A stretch of DNA of 64,000 bases from Brachionus manjavacas (taxonomy: Eukaryota; Rotifera; Eurotatoria; Ploima; Brachionidae): assembly GCA_019054805.1 (NCBI GenBank), contig JAHQIY010000001.1, positions 2,742,501-2,806,500 on the forward strand, given 5' to 3'. The notes beneath the pieces were generated by a model, which saw only the letters and a list, made by a program, of their open reading frames with translations, was not told the DNA's origin and did not search any database. The first letter of the stretch is position 1, and the number at the start of each line of letters is the position of its first letter. This document shows, one piece after another, positions 46,014 to 56,743 of the stretch. Position numbers and translations under genes: made by a program.

Positions 46014-46540
46014 TTTTTCAAATTTAAATATTCTTTTAAAATTAATCAAAAAAATTTTGTTTTATTTTTTTCATTCAAGTTGTGATGAAACAAGTGAATT
46101 GCAAGTAGAAAGCAATTATTGTAAACCAAAACAAAACAAATAGATCATAATTTGATCGAACTAAATGAACTATTTATTTGACTGATTGATGCTCTTTTAA
46201 ACTTTTAAATCAATAAAATATCATGATTAGAATTTTAAATAAATGCTGTCTATAGGATGCTTTGTTTTTTATTCAAATTTCGAAAATTTGAAATCTTCAT
46301 CTAAATTATATTTGAAAATAAATTTTAAAAATTTATCTCAAAATTAAAAACTAAATGATGCCTTAATTGAAATTTTATTCTAAAATGAAATGGCTTTCAA
46401 ACTTTAAAATAAAAAAAAAGGATAAAAAGAAAAATACAAGTAAATTCTTAAATTTGTTTTTTAATTTAAAATTAAAAGAAAATTAAAGAATTATGAACTT
46501 TTAAACACCCCTTAAGTGCTAAAGACAAAAGGATTCAATA
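46014..46540. other. 3' flank and intergenic
   Basis: AT-rich, with AATAAA-type signals close to 46207. No exon recognised. Confidence 0.35.
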
Positions 46541-46950
46541 TCAGACTTGTTTATAAGTCATAGTTTTAAGTCTAAGTCACAAAGTCAAAGTTATGACTAG
46601 ACTTACAGTGGTGATTTGATAACAGTATATTACCAAAAATTACGTAAAGTACCGTGAATTAACCAAATTTTACCACATTTTACGTAAATTAACGTAAAAT
46701 CCGAAAAGTTAAAAAGAGGAAATTTAAGAAAAATTACGTAAATTCTCAGAATTTTACGTTAATTTTGGTAAAATTTGGTAAAAATCAAAACGGCCAAAAA
46801 TTTTGGCAAAAAAATGTCTTTTTTTTCCTAAAATCGAAAATTTAAAATTTTTTTTTTGTTTAATTCTTTTTAAACGATTTTAAAATTAATTATTTTTAAC
46901 AAAAAATTACGTTAATTTTGGTTATAGTTTGTAAAAATTGCTAAAAAAAA
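46541..46950. repeat. AAGTC end followed by ACGTAA-family repeat
   Basis: Bases 46541-46615 are a single AAGTC-type end (CAGACTTGTTTATAAGTCAT). From 46620 onward TTTTACGTAAA-rich sequence continues. The segment 46797-46950 is the reverse complement of about 50728-50868. Confidence 0.65.
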
Positions 46951-47082
46951 GTAAAGTTTGGAAAAAGAAATCATTTATTTACACAAAACTAATTAAATGG
47001 AAAATAGAATACTCAAACACATTGAACAAATAATGTTTTTTATATAAAGCTTTTATATTTAAGTTAAATTATGTAAATTAAA

Positions 47083-47700
47083 TTAATTCTTTCTTTTGTT
47101 TCCTTTGCGACTATCCGCAGCTTTATCCCAAGATTCTCTAAAATTTGAACCTTTTGGAAAAAATTTAACCAATTCCAGTGAAATCTTATTTTTTAATTTT
47201 AAAAAAGCTTACTTTTAATTTCAAACAAATCACTTGGGTAAAAAAAGTTAATAAAAAAATTAATAAATAAATAAAAAGTTAGTTCTCTCAACCTTATTTT
47301 TTGGAACTTTGAAAATTTTTGACCATTGAATTGTTGCGTCAACCATCAAATCGTTATAATCGACTTCGTGGATTAATTTTATACGAGCACCTTTGAGACA
47401 CCAAAAACCAAAATCTTATATATAAAAAGTTAAGTTTTTTCTTCTGACCAATTTATTTGCTCAACAATTTTTTTTAATAACAATGTTTGGCATTTGATCC
47501 AGTGAAAGAACAGAATACTTATCGTTTTCAATTTAAAATAATAGCCAACATTTCCGTGAGCTCCTCTTCTTTTTTTTTCTTTACCACCTGAAATTCAGTT
47601 TCTGAATCGGCACTACCCTTGTCTTGATATAGACGTATTTTATTAGCTTTCGAAGCTAGCTTTGGCTTAGACTTTGTTTTAAATATTTTCTATATATTGA
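47083..47700 (-). CDS. Small unrecognised gene, partly resolved exons
   Basis: The terminal exon 47083-47184 encodes ISLELVKFFPKGSNFRESWD and ends SRKGNKRKN. It joins in phase through a 108-bp GT-AG intron to 47293-47390, which encodes ARIKLIHEVDYNDLMVDATI and WSKIFKVPKNK. Upstream, 47575-47695 reads KTKSKPKLASKANKIRLYQD then SADSETEFQVVKKKKEEEL, probably an earlier exon, but I could not find the exon that links it in phase. The composition (basic ends, KKKK) suggests a nuclear or nucleolar protein. No family recognised. Confidence 0.42.
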
Positions 47701-47770
47701 AGAAAAATGATGTTTTAGTTTCAGTTAAACAAGAATTTAAAATTAAAGAAATTTTGAGCTTTAGTTAAAG

Positions 47771-48174
47771 ATGGCTCGTATTAACACGAAAAGAAATAAA
47801 ATTAGAAAAAAATTAGATTTTTTAAGAAGTCAAGTTCTTTATGTAATTAAAAAATATATAAGCATCAAGAAAATAAGAAGTGTTTTAAAATTTTCATTCT
47901 CTAAATATATTTTTCCTTCATCAAATGTAATTTTAAAAAAATTTCTTAAAATATAAAGGTTTTAAAAAGTATTTAAGAAAAATTATAAATGAAAGCAGCA
48001 ATGTTAAATTTCCTAATGTAAATACAAGAGCTCTCAATATTAAAGTTTTTAATTTTATTAAGGTAAAAAAATTTTTTGATGAATTCACACTATTAATCAA
48101 TTTTTGATATTCAGGAACATACTCCAAAAGACAACGGTTTGTTATCTTCTTCGCGCCTTGCTCTTAAAATTTGA
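47771..48174 (+). CDS. Small basic protein, 90 aa (3 exons)
   Basis: Exons 47771-47879, 47959-48062 and 48115-48174 join in phase across GT-AG introns of 79 and 52 bp. The product begins MARINTKRNKIRKKLDFLRS and ends LLSSSRLALKI. It is Lys/Arg-rich and mostly helical by composition. I do not recognise a family. A faint similarity of its second half (NTRALNIKVFNFIKE...SSSRLA) to the histone H2B alpha-2 region was noticed but is too weak to assert. It starts about 75 bp from the 5' side of the minus-strand gene at 47083, so the two may share a promoter. Confidence 0.55.
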
Positions 48175-48329
48175 GATAAAATGAAATTAAAAATTAGTAG
48201 TAGTGTTATTAGAAAACACAGATTTAAGCAGGGTACATATTATTGTAAATAACTAAATAAACTAATAAAATTTTAAAAAATTGAATGATTTTGTATCGTC
48301 GAGGTAGGAAAGCATCCCTTTTTACAGAA

Positions 48330-48795
48330 TCACAAAACATTCAAAGACTTCAATGGCCTTAGACATAAAAATTGTGATTTTAAATAGTATATTTTTTTCG
48401 ATGAAACGGTGATTAGAACTTTTGACAAACCAATATACCATTTAAGGCTCCCAAATATTTACCCCTTAGCTTTACCATGTACTTCAAAGTACACATCAAA
48501 ATTGAAAATTTGGGGGGAATTTCATAAAGAGGTTGCACTGAATTTGCAGTATGATTAAAAACTAAAATATTGAGAATTTTTTTGAACAAAAATTAATTTT
48601 TAAAATAGGTGTTTAGAGAAAACATGGATTCACAATTATATCAAGAAATTCTGGCCGATTATTTATTTCCATCTGGGGCGAGAGAATATGACTTTTGGTT
48701 TAGACTTCACCAGGATAATAGTAGTGGTAGTAGTATAAATGCTGTGGGAAAATTGAGTCTCCATGTAGTGGCGCACGTGGACGCTCCACTATAAC
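48330..48795 (+). pseudogene. Tc1/mariner-like transposase fragment
   Basis: Plus-strand frames read FFDETVIRTFDKPIYHLRLP, KLKIWGEFHKEVALNLQ and, after breaks, MDSQLYQEILADYLFPSGAR then FRLHQDNSSG. FFDET supplies the first catalytic Asp, KxxxWGxFxxxG is the conserved strand, and HQDN holds the second Asp of the DDE/D triad. The third acidic motif is absent. No terminal repeats seen. It is a different lineage from the element at 30867. Confidence 0.65.
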
Positions 48796-48919
48796 AGCCT
48801 AAGGCCAATTGATTTTTTATAAAGTTATTATTAGATAATTTATTTTTACATAGTTTTAAATAACCTTTTTTGAATTTTTTGAATTACTTATTTTTTTGGA
48901 TGCAAGAAAATTTTTCAAA

Positions 48920-50600
48920 ATATTTTAAATCAGTAGATTGTCAATTCTTTTTTTAAAAATGCTCGTATTAGTGGCGTTCTTAGTCACTTCATCAAGTGTG
49001 TTCCAATTTCCTGCAGTCCGGTTGAGATCACTACGCCTCCGCCTCTCTTCAAGTGTGCTCCAGCCTAGAGCCTCTCTTCTTTCGAGATACGGTTTCGAAT
49101 TAAGTTCAGGCACCATTTTTGAAAATCTACGCTGAACTTGCTCAAGAATCTGGATATGACTTCGTCAATACGGGTTCCAGGCTGATACTGCAAGTTCTAA
49201 ATGAGGACGAACAAAGGACTTGGAAATGACGTCAACTAATTTCAAAGAAAAAATTTGAAAGTGAGTCGTAGTCGACTTGCCACCATCGTTGCTCTTCCCG
49301 CTGCTCGCTTGGCCTGTTCGCTTGACTTCAGATCAGGAGTGATGATGATGCCGAGATCGCGTTCTTTCGTTGTTTTATTTAGCATTAGTCCTCTAAGCTG
49401 GTAGTTATCTCTCATGTTGTTTGACCCAAGATGCATGATGACACACTAATCTTTGTTTGCCACGTATCCGACCATTCAACCAATCTGTCTAGATCTGACT
49501 GCATTTCCTTCGTATCTTCTAAACGCATCACTGATCTCATCACTTTGCTATCGTCCGCGTAGAGCTTAAAAAGTGAGCTGCAAACTTCTGGCATGTCATT
49601 AATGAAAATGATGAAAAGGACAGGATCTAGCGCTGATCCTTGAGGAACGCCGCTAGTGACCGGTACCCATTCCGAAACTACTTCACCGATCACAACTTGC
49701 TGCTTGCGAATGCTTAGGAAAGATTTGATCAATTTGATCATTAAGTCTGGAAATTCAAATGCCTTTAATTTAATAATTAGCAGTTTATGTGACACTTTAA
49801 CAAAAGCTTTTTCAAAATCCAAATAGATAACATCCGCCGGCTGTCTATGACACAAACAGTTGGTCAAGAAGTCAATCGTTTCCAAAGATTAGAAACGCAC
49901 GCTTTGTGAGCCATGAAGCCGTGCTGCTTCTCCGTGACAAGATCCTGCTTCTCGTTATGTTTCATAATGTAGTCCTTGATCAGTGACTCTAAGACTTTGC
50001 ATGGAACAGAGGTCTGAGAGACCGGGTGATAGTAGCTAACCATGGTTCTACTTTCCTTCTTATGAATTGGTGACACATTAGCTATTTTCCATTCGGCAGG
50101 AACTTCGAACGAGATCACACATAAAGACTGTTCGAAGATGAAAGCGAGAGGCACTGTTAGTGACTCTGCACACATCTTGAGAGCATGCGTACTAATCTGG
50201 TCGACTCCAGCTGACTTATTGCTGTTCAACTTCTTGAGTTTTGCCAAAACTTTATCCGGAGTCACCACATTCTCAATTAAAAAACTTGGATCAGGTCCAG
50301 CTTTTACTTTGAAATTAGCCTCAGCGGTAAATACGGCTTCTCTAGAAGTCGGCGACGTGTTTGACCAGTTAACATAAGTATCTATGTTTGCTGACATGTT
50401 GCTCGCTCTGCCTCTATATACGTCTGCAGATAAAAACTCGTCTTTTTTGACGAACGAGAGAAGCAATTTCCAAGTTCCACAATGCAGGTTTAGCGTTTTC
50501 GACGTTTGTGACCGGATTCGACGTCTTTTGACGGATAAATTGGTGGCCTCACCGAAAGTGTATAGAAAGTCGGAGTACAAACCAATATACCATATAACTT
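48920..50600 (-). mobile_element. CR1/Jockey-like LINE RT, best preserved in the window
   Basis: Minus-strand frames from 50580 read SNKSAGVDQISTHALKMCAE, PAEWKIANVSPIHKK, VIYLDFEKAFVKVSHKLL (motif A), TSGVPQGSALDPVLFIIFIN (motif B) and FKLYADDSKVMRS (motif C). They continue with ERDLGIIITPDLKSSEQAK and a tail LEERRRRSDLNR near 48990. Breaks near 49870 and 49430 and a decayed tail make it non-functional. It lacks the endonuclease and starts within the linker, so it is 5'-truncated. It is less AT-rich than its surroundings, consistent with recent insertion. Confidence 0.87.
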
Positions 50601-50727
50601 TAAAAATTATGATTTTTTTTTAAAATGAATAATCGATTTGTTAAAAATTTCGTATTTTTTAAACTTTTAAAATCTAAAATAAAATAATATAATAAAATAA
50701 ATTTTTTCTAAATTTTACTTTTTTTAG

Positions 50728-50868
50728 CAATTTTTACAAACTATAACCAAAATTAACGTAATTTTTTGTTAAAAATAATAAATTTTAAAATCGTTTAAAA
50801 AGAATTAAACAAAAAAAAAATTTAAATTTTCGATTTTAGGAAAAAAAAGACATTTTTGCCAAAAATGT
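50728..50868. repeat. Inverted copy of the repeat at 46797-46950
   Basis: AACTATAACCAAAATTAACG near 50741 mirrors CGTTAATTTTGGTTATAGTT near 46912. The similarity continues to GACATTTTTGCC against GGCAAAAAAATGTC. The two copies flank the 47-50.6 kb block. Confidence 0.8.
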
Positions 50869-51608
50869 GCCTAATCCGTCTTCAATGAAAGTCTCAGTAT
50901 CTTTTTCAGAGGACGATCATAGCCACCCAGAATCAAAAACAGGAATTTCCTTTGAAACAAAAGAAATTTTTCGCCAACTGTACTTCTACGAAAAAGTTAC
51001 ATACCCAGGTTGCATTCAAAAACGACTCTTTGAAAAAAAGTCACAAATATTCCCAAAGTTTCTCAAATCTTTTTTATTTGACAAAATTTTTTATAATACA
51101 TTGACAAATATTTTTTTAGATTGACAAGAATATTATTGACAAAATAAAAAATAACTAACAAAACTTTTATTTAAATTAAGTTTTATTTTTCAAATTGACT
51201 TTAGGATAACTGACTAAATATCATTGTGTCATTTTTAATATGATACCAATGTCGCAAAAAAAATTTAATTTAAAATTAACTGTGAATAACTATTACAAAC
51301 AAATTTAAAATTTAAATTTTTTTCTAGATGTGGTTTTATGTATGGTAACAATGTATTCTAGTTCGGAAAATAAAAAAACTCAATAAAATCTCAAAATTAT
51401 TCGATTCTAAATATAAAATTTCTATTTAAATTTTTCAATGCTGAAATAAATGAATAATATTTTATGATCATCAAGGTTTTATTTATAAACAAATTATTCA
51501 AAATTATTTTAACTTAGAAAAAAAAACGAAACTTGTGTGGCATGCAATTAAACCAACATCAAAAAAAGAGAAAAAACAAAAAACTTTTTTTTTATATAAA
51601 ATCGCAAA
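50869..51608. other. Intergenic; one unexplained open stretch
   Basis: Plus-strand 50867-51124 is open (VSVSFSEDDHSHPESKTGIS, FETKEIFRQLYFYEKVTYPG). It has coding-like composition but no family match that I recognise and no start context. It could be a decayed exon. Confidence 0.3.
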
Positions 51609-52395
51609 TTAATACAAATTGTCTATAACATTCATGATAACATTTTTTGTCTCCAAAAACTTGTTCAATAGAACAATGGCTTGTTCATTTTCAATAGAAT
51701 TTTTATCATTTTCCTCCGTTATCTGTTTATTCAATAAATCAATCTGTCTTTCAAAATAAGAAACTTTTCGATTCAATTCGACCGATGAAGTTTGTCTTTT
51801 CCTTCTTTTTTTCGCAGTAAATGCCTCGTCAACAAGCTTACTTAGTGACGGCGAGCAAATTTTTTTTACCATTTTGCCTAGATTTTCATACACCACAAAA
51901 TAGGTTTCATTTTGGTCATTTAAATCGAGACCTAAGGTGAAACTCAACCAGTTGAAAAGGGGCAAATTTTGACTCTTATTTAAAAATTTTGTAATAAAAA
52001 TCTCCTCCTTATTTTGAGCAAACATTTTATAAAATTGTTCATTACTTAAAAAACTAAGAAAAAATTCTTGATTATATTTTAACAAGTCGAGCACTTGGCT
52101 CAAGTGGACAAAAGTCTTTTTGTCCAGCCAGATCAAATTAAGCTTGTATTCTTGCTCCTCAATAGTTATATTTACACACTTTTCTTTAAGAAGAGAATCG
52201 TTGTTCATTTCATCGACAATTTTGTATTCGACTTTGAAATTGACTGAACTGTCCGACTTTATGCTTTGTTTGGGACTTTTTTTGGTCGCGCTGGTAGTCG
52301 ACACTTCACTTTCAGCAATGCTCTTTTTACTAAACATTACTTCCAATTCATTAAGCTCATATTGTTCTTTCCAAGCATTAAATTTGATAAACTTA
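51609..52395 (-). CDS. Unrecognised protein with NLS and C-terminal coiled coil
   Basis: The frame is open from an acceptor-like TTTTAAG at about 52396 (FIKFNAWKEQYELNELEVMF) to the stop at 51609, about 262 residues. The first exon was not found; an internal ATG at 52337 is the alternative start. After a Ser/Thr/Lys-rich segment, residues about 60-170 look globular (KLNLIWLDKKTFVHLSQVLD; LFNWLSFTLGLDLNDQNETY). Then come KLVDEAFTAKKRRKRQTS, a likely nuclear localisation signal, and a coiled coil (VSYFERQIDLLNKQITEEND). No named domain recognised. It is possibly a nuclear or chromatin protein; the function is unknown. Confidence 0.6.
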
Positions 52396-53394
52396 AAATA
52401 AATTTATTAAAAATATGTTCAATTTTTTTCGCAAATGATAAATTAAATGATCATAAATTTGACTCTAAAAATAAAAAAAGCTTTAAAAAATTTATTAAAA
52501 AAGTTCGACTTATATAAATCATCAATTAATCTAAATTTAAAATTTTAGAATATAAATATAAAATTCAAATCAATTAATCAATGCTTTTTTTAAAATTAAT
52601 TCTAATGAGTTTAACTGTAATTTTTTAGTAACTTAAAATTGAAAATTGACAAAAAAATTAAAATTGATTAAATTTATTGATTATTTTAACAACAAATGAA
52701 AAAAATTGAAAATATCATATTTAAAATTTGAATCAAAAGGCTATAATTATGAATAACTTTACTATCTTTGACTTAAGCTGTTGTTTTAAATTTGAATAGA
52801 TCGATAAAAAAATGAAAATATTTTGAATTTTAGAGTATCAAAAACAACAAAGATAATATTTTTAAAAAGCTAAATTTTATCATTTAAATTTATTTTTATT
52901 AATTAATTTTTTTAAATTTATCATTTAAGCTAAATTAAATCTTTACCGAGCTAAATCAATCAAATTTAGTAAGATGTGGTAAAGTTTAAATGTCTTAAAA
53001 GGGTGACAACTTTTGAAGATAGTTTTTTTTACCGATTCTCATCATCAAGGTCCTAAAAATTCAATTCAAAGCATAACATTTTAGGAAATCATTAATTTTG
53101 CTTTAGAAGCAAAATTCCATTAGATCTAATTATTAATTTTAGACTTAATTCTTATTTCATTTATATAAATAAAAAACAATCAAAAAATATTTTATTTCTT
53201 AAAGAAATTATATTTCATAAAATTATCTTTGAGAGTTATTTTAAGTGGTAAAGGGATAAATGGAATTTCACCCTATTAACCCCAAAACTAATGCGTTTGA
53301 TTTCATTTGCCTCAAACCCTTGGGTATAAACCCTTGAATAGAATAAATAATTTTTGATTTTAATTTGTCGTTTCCTGAAAACATTTTTTTTTCT
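52396..53394. other. Intergenic, upstream of the NLS protein
   Basis: AT-rich. It should contain the missing first exon of the minus-strand gene, which I could not identify. Confidence 0.35.
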
Positions 53395-53820
53395 TTTAAG
53401 TTCTTTCTTAAAAGGATCAGAGTTCTTTCTTGGAGTTATTTTCAATACAAATCTGAAATATAAAATATCAACGGCTATAAACAAAGCTATTCAAATATAA
53501 GGCCGCATCAGGAAATCATTTTCTTGTTTTGATTGCGAGTTAAATAGATCTTGTCTCCAATTCGAAAGTCTGACTGAGAGAATGTTGAAAGGATTCAGGC
53601 CAGAGTCTAGAAAATGGTTTCGTCAATAAGTAATAAACCGTATGAAAGCTTATTGAAGGCTTTGAACATTTAAAATGTGGTGGAAAGAGGAAAAAGAGGT
53701 GATCATATTCAATTGTACAAGTTTATGCATGGAGTAGACTTGGTTGAAAAAAGTAACATATTCAATGTCACAAAAAACCAAGGGAGAGGTCATTGTTTAA
53801 AAGTTTTCCTCTTTGTAAAA
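53395..53820 (+). mobile_element. Decayed copy of the LINE at 39880
   Basis: The stretch follows 40250-40690 in the same order: GGAGTTATTTTCAATACAAA, CGCATCAGGAAATCATT, AAACCGTATGAAAGC, AAAAAGAGGTGATC and CCAAGGGAGAGGTCA. Many substitutions and breaks. It shows that this LINE family has at least two copies here. Confidence 0.75.
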
Positions 53821-53829
53821 AGTGGGGTT

Positions 53830-54140
53830 TTAAATTTAATAAATCGTTAACCTAATTTTCTGTCTTTACCACTACTGGGCTTGGAAATAATTATCCGATG
53901 AACCTTAATATTGAATCTGAACCTACAACCATAGAGCCTTACCTAAATTCAATCAAACTTCACCCAAAACTAAAGTTTTTAGATCATTATAAGAAAGTTG
54001 CTGAAAGATTTTCTTCAAAAATTAGCATTCTCACTTGACTTAGATCCCTTATTGATTACTGCTTCGTTATTTTAAAATCTGGCTCTCATAAAATATAAAA
54101 AAGACTTTCAAAAATAAACTCTACTTATTCTACTTTACTA
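53830..54140 (+). mobile_element. Second LINE family, C-terminal scrap
   Basis: The plus strand reads HPKLKFLDHYKKVAERFSSK then SILTRLRSLIDYC-like residues, resembling LDxKLxFxxHYxxVxxRxSxRI after motif D in another LINE class. Short, with stops. Confidence 0.5.
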
Positions 54141-54440
54141 AATTTTTTTAATTTAAAAAGAGAATCGACACAATCCGAAAAACGCTCTAAATAGAAAAAA
54201 TTGATGATAAAACGAATTCAATTTTTCGTTAAATATCTTAAAAAGAGATCGAATGAGGCATTGATTTAAGAAGAAATTAACGACTTTAAAAAATATCAAG
54301 ATTGCCGAAACCCCAGCCAGATTCCAAAGGCCATTGGGAAGTGTTTTTTAAATTTTTTAATCAAAAAAATTTTGAAATAAGCTTTTTTTTAAAAAAAGAA
54401 ATCACTTTGTTTAATCAAAATTTGTTTAATTTTGCAGAGA

Positions 54441-54594
54441 TTTTGCACATCATTAGCAGACTTTTAGAGTTGATGCAGTTTTGAATGTTGCACCATGCTG
54501 CATTCACAAGACTAATTTTAATCTCTTAAAAAAAAAGTTATTTAATTATTTTACACTTTGTCCTCTTCATTTGTACTCAACTTCACAAAACCAT
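54441..54594. repeat. Family A MITE, right half
   Basis: CATCATTAGCAGACTTT, GAATGTTGCACCATGCTGC and TTAATCTCTT, ending TGTACTCAACTTCACAAAAC, match the right arm of the copy at 12477-12836. Confidence 0.75.
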
Positions 54595-55374
54595 TATTTT
54601 TCAAGTAATATAAAAAATGTTGGTTAGTTAGTTTATTGTTAATAATTTTAAAATAAATTAAATTTTATTTGTTAATTAAAGAAATTTGTGTTAATACTTA
54701 AATCAAGAAATTATTTTTAAAATAAATTAGTGTTATTTTGATTTTATTCTAAACTTAGCAACCGCTTTAATGAACAAAAAATAAAGAAATTCCTAATTTT
54801 TTGTGAAATTTAAAATCTTTCGATGAACATAAATATATTGACCTTATGAATACCGATAATTATCTTTTACTCATTACTTGAATAAAATTTATCTAAATAA
54901 TTAATTAAAAGAACTACATAAACTAAATGGAACTATCTGAAAATATTGTCTATTTTGAAAGTAACTTTGGAATTGAAAAAGTCTAAAATTCTCACCTAGT
55001 TATTATTTATAAAAAACTCCGCTATTTTTGGAGCAAAAATTTATAGGAATTTTTTTAGTAATAAACAGAGTTATTTAAACATTCAAGTCAAAAACAACAT
55101 ACTAACAAAAGAGTGAGGTAAACATCACGATCCGATTAATATCGTAGAAATACTATCCCAGGATTTAGAAAAAAAGTGTTTGTAAAAATTTTTAAATAGG
55201 TAACAAGTGACATCACAAAGAGTATTCAAATTTTCTATCAAAAAACTCAGATAAAGATTACTTTAAAAATGTTTTACATTAGATTCCTATTGACATTAAA
55301 AAATAAAATATTCACATGCTTATCTGATTTTTAACATTAAATCCATTTGACAAAAATTTACTAAATACCTTGTT
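54595..55374. other. Intergenic, nothing recognised
   Basis: AT-rich. ACGATCCGATTAxTATCGTAGAAA occurs at about 55130 and again at about 55585, a short dispersed repeat. Confidence 0.4.
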
Positions 55375-55482
55375 TTTATGATGAAAGGGTTTGTTAAACA
55401 TGCACCCCGTACTGTACATACATTTGAAAGATTTTTTGCCTCAGCTGGGTTCGAACCTTTGTCCCTCTGCTTGTATTTAGGC
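55375..55482 (-). repeat. Second copy of the tRNA-like SINE candidate
   Basis: The minus-strand head AAGCAGAGGGACAAAGGTTC followed by GAACCCAGCTGAGGCAAAAAA matches the copy at 37440-37715, including a perfect B-box-like GGTTCGAACC. The body ends early. Confidence 0.5.
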
Positions 55483-55942
55483 TTTACATTTTAGTTTAAA
55501 TTCAAAATATCAAAAAAGTAGTCACCATCTTTCAATAATTTGATGCTGACTTATAAAAAAGAAAAATGCTTAAATTTTTTTAACACGATCCGATTACTAT
55601 CGTAGAAAAAAATATTTAGTAGAAATTTTAACAAAAATATTTAGCACTTTTTTCCCATAAATTCCTCTTTTTTTACAATGGAGAAAATTTGATAATATGA
55701 TTGAATTTAACCACCTGAGCCAAAATTAAAATTGAATTTAATAAATTCTTCTTTTTATAAATTTACAAGTTCAAAAGTGACATTTACGAGTTCAAAAAAT
55801 GTGAATGAAAATGATTCACTATTCTGATCAAAAATAATTAATTTTTTTATATTTCATTGTTCACAAAAATCAAAAATGCCTGATTAAATTTTTCCTTTTT
55901 CTTTATCCATATAGATAAAAAAGCTCCTTTTTAAAAGTAATT

Positions 55943-56743
55943 TTAAATAGTGCATAATTTTCTAAAAGAAACCATTGGCGTCAAAATCATGATCATGACC
56001 GGCACAATATTTGAAAAAAATTTTACTTTTTTATCACTTTCCTCATCGTAAAAATCAGCGTATCCATCAACAACAAAACGCTGATTTAAATTAATCATTG
56101 TTCCAGCGGGTCTTCCATTACTTTCGACCAAAGTTTGGTCAAACAGCTCCAAAGAGACACTTCGATCCCGAATACCGGACACTTTGGCCACTAATTTTTT
56201 ATTAACAAATCTATTGAGCATGTAGTTTATGACATCTTTTCTCCATAAGTGATCAGGACGAGGTCTGATTCTCGAGCAGCATGCGTCAATCGCTTGTGGT
56301 GGCAATTCGCTGAAGTCCTTGAGTAAAAACTTCAAGCTGTTAATGGGCATCCAGGCGTCACCACCGTAATCAATGTATTCAACTTGGACCATCTTGTGCT
56401 TCATGTCCACTCCGATTATCCGACATCGATGCCAGTCTTCTCCCTTCTCAAACACGGCCACGCATATTTTGCCTACTTGCACATATTCTTCGCCCATGTT
56501 ATAATAATCGCTTCCAATTCCGTAGTAGATTTTTTCCAAATCATCCATTAACTTGTTTATGCTGTCAATATTTTCAAATAGTTGGATATGGAAATTGCTT
56601 GGATTTTTTACATTAGAAACAATTATTTCGTGCTCTTGTTTGACTAGAACTTTTTTATGAACTTCTTCGTACGACATTCTGTCTTCGTAGAAAATGAATT
56701 CTTGTATAAATTCGGCATGATTTTTTCGCCACTGAAGCAACTC
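55943..56743 (-). CDS. Tudor-domain exon, probable C-terminus of a LOTUS-Tudor (TDRD5/7-like) protein
   Basis: An 801-nt exon opens after the acceptor TTTAAAG at 56744, in phase 0, and runs to a stop at 55943 (266 residues). An extended Tudor domain covers about residues 35-235. The core is at 88-145 (VQVGKICVAVFEKGEDWHRC; VQVEYIDYGGDAWMPINSLK), with the W...EYIDYGG cage region of germline Tudor domains. Split SN-like strands lie on both sides (SNPSNFHIQL-type entry; LPPQAIDACCSRIRP). Such domains bind symmetrically dimethylated arginines of PIWI proteins in nuage. The exon has no start codon context of its own. The same-strand exon at 63299-64000 ends in phase 0 and encodes LOTUS domains, so the two are probably one gene. 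Confidence 0.82.
   Translation of the reverse strand, partial: ELLQWRKNHAEFIQEFIFYEDRMSYEEVHKKVLVKQEHEIIVSNVKNPSNFHIQLFENIDSINKLMDDLEKIYYGIGSDYYNMGEEYVQVGKICVAVFEKGEDWHRCRIIGVDMKHKMVQVEYIDYGGDAWMPINSLKFLLKDFSELPPQAIDACCSRIRPRPDHLWRKDVINYMLNRFVNKKLVAKVSGIRDRSVSLELFDQTLVESNGRPAGTMINLNQRFVVDGYADFYDEESDKKVKFFSNIVPVMIMILTPMVSFRKLCTI

Noticed and set aside
47771-48174. Histone H2B-like identity for the 90-residue protein
   Set aside because: Similarity is limited to a few residues around NTRALNIK and SSRLA and lacks the rest of the H2B fold signature.
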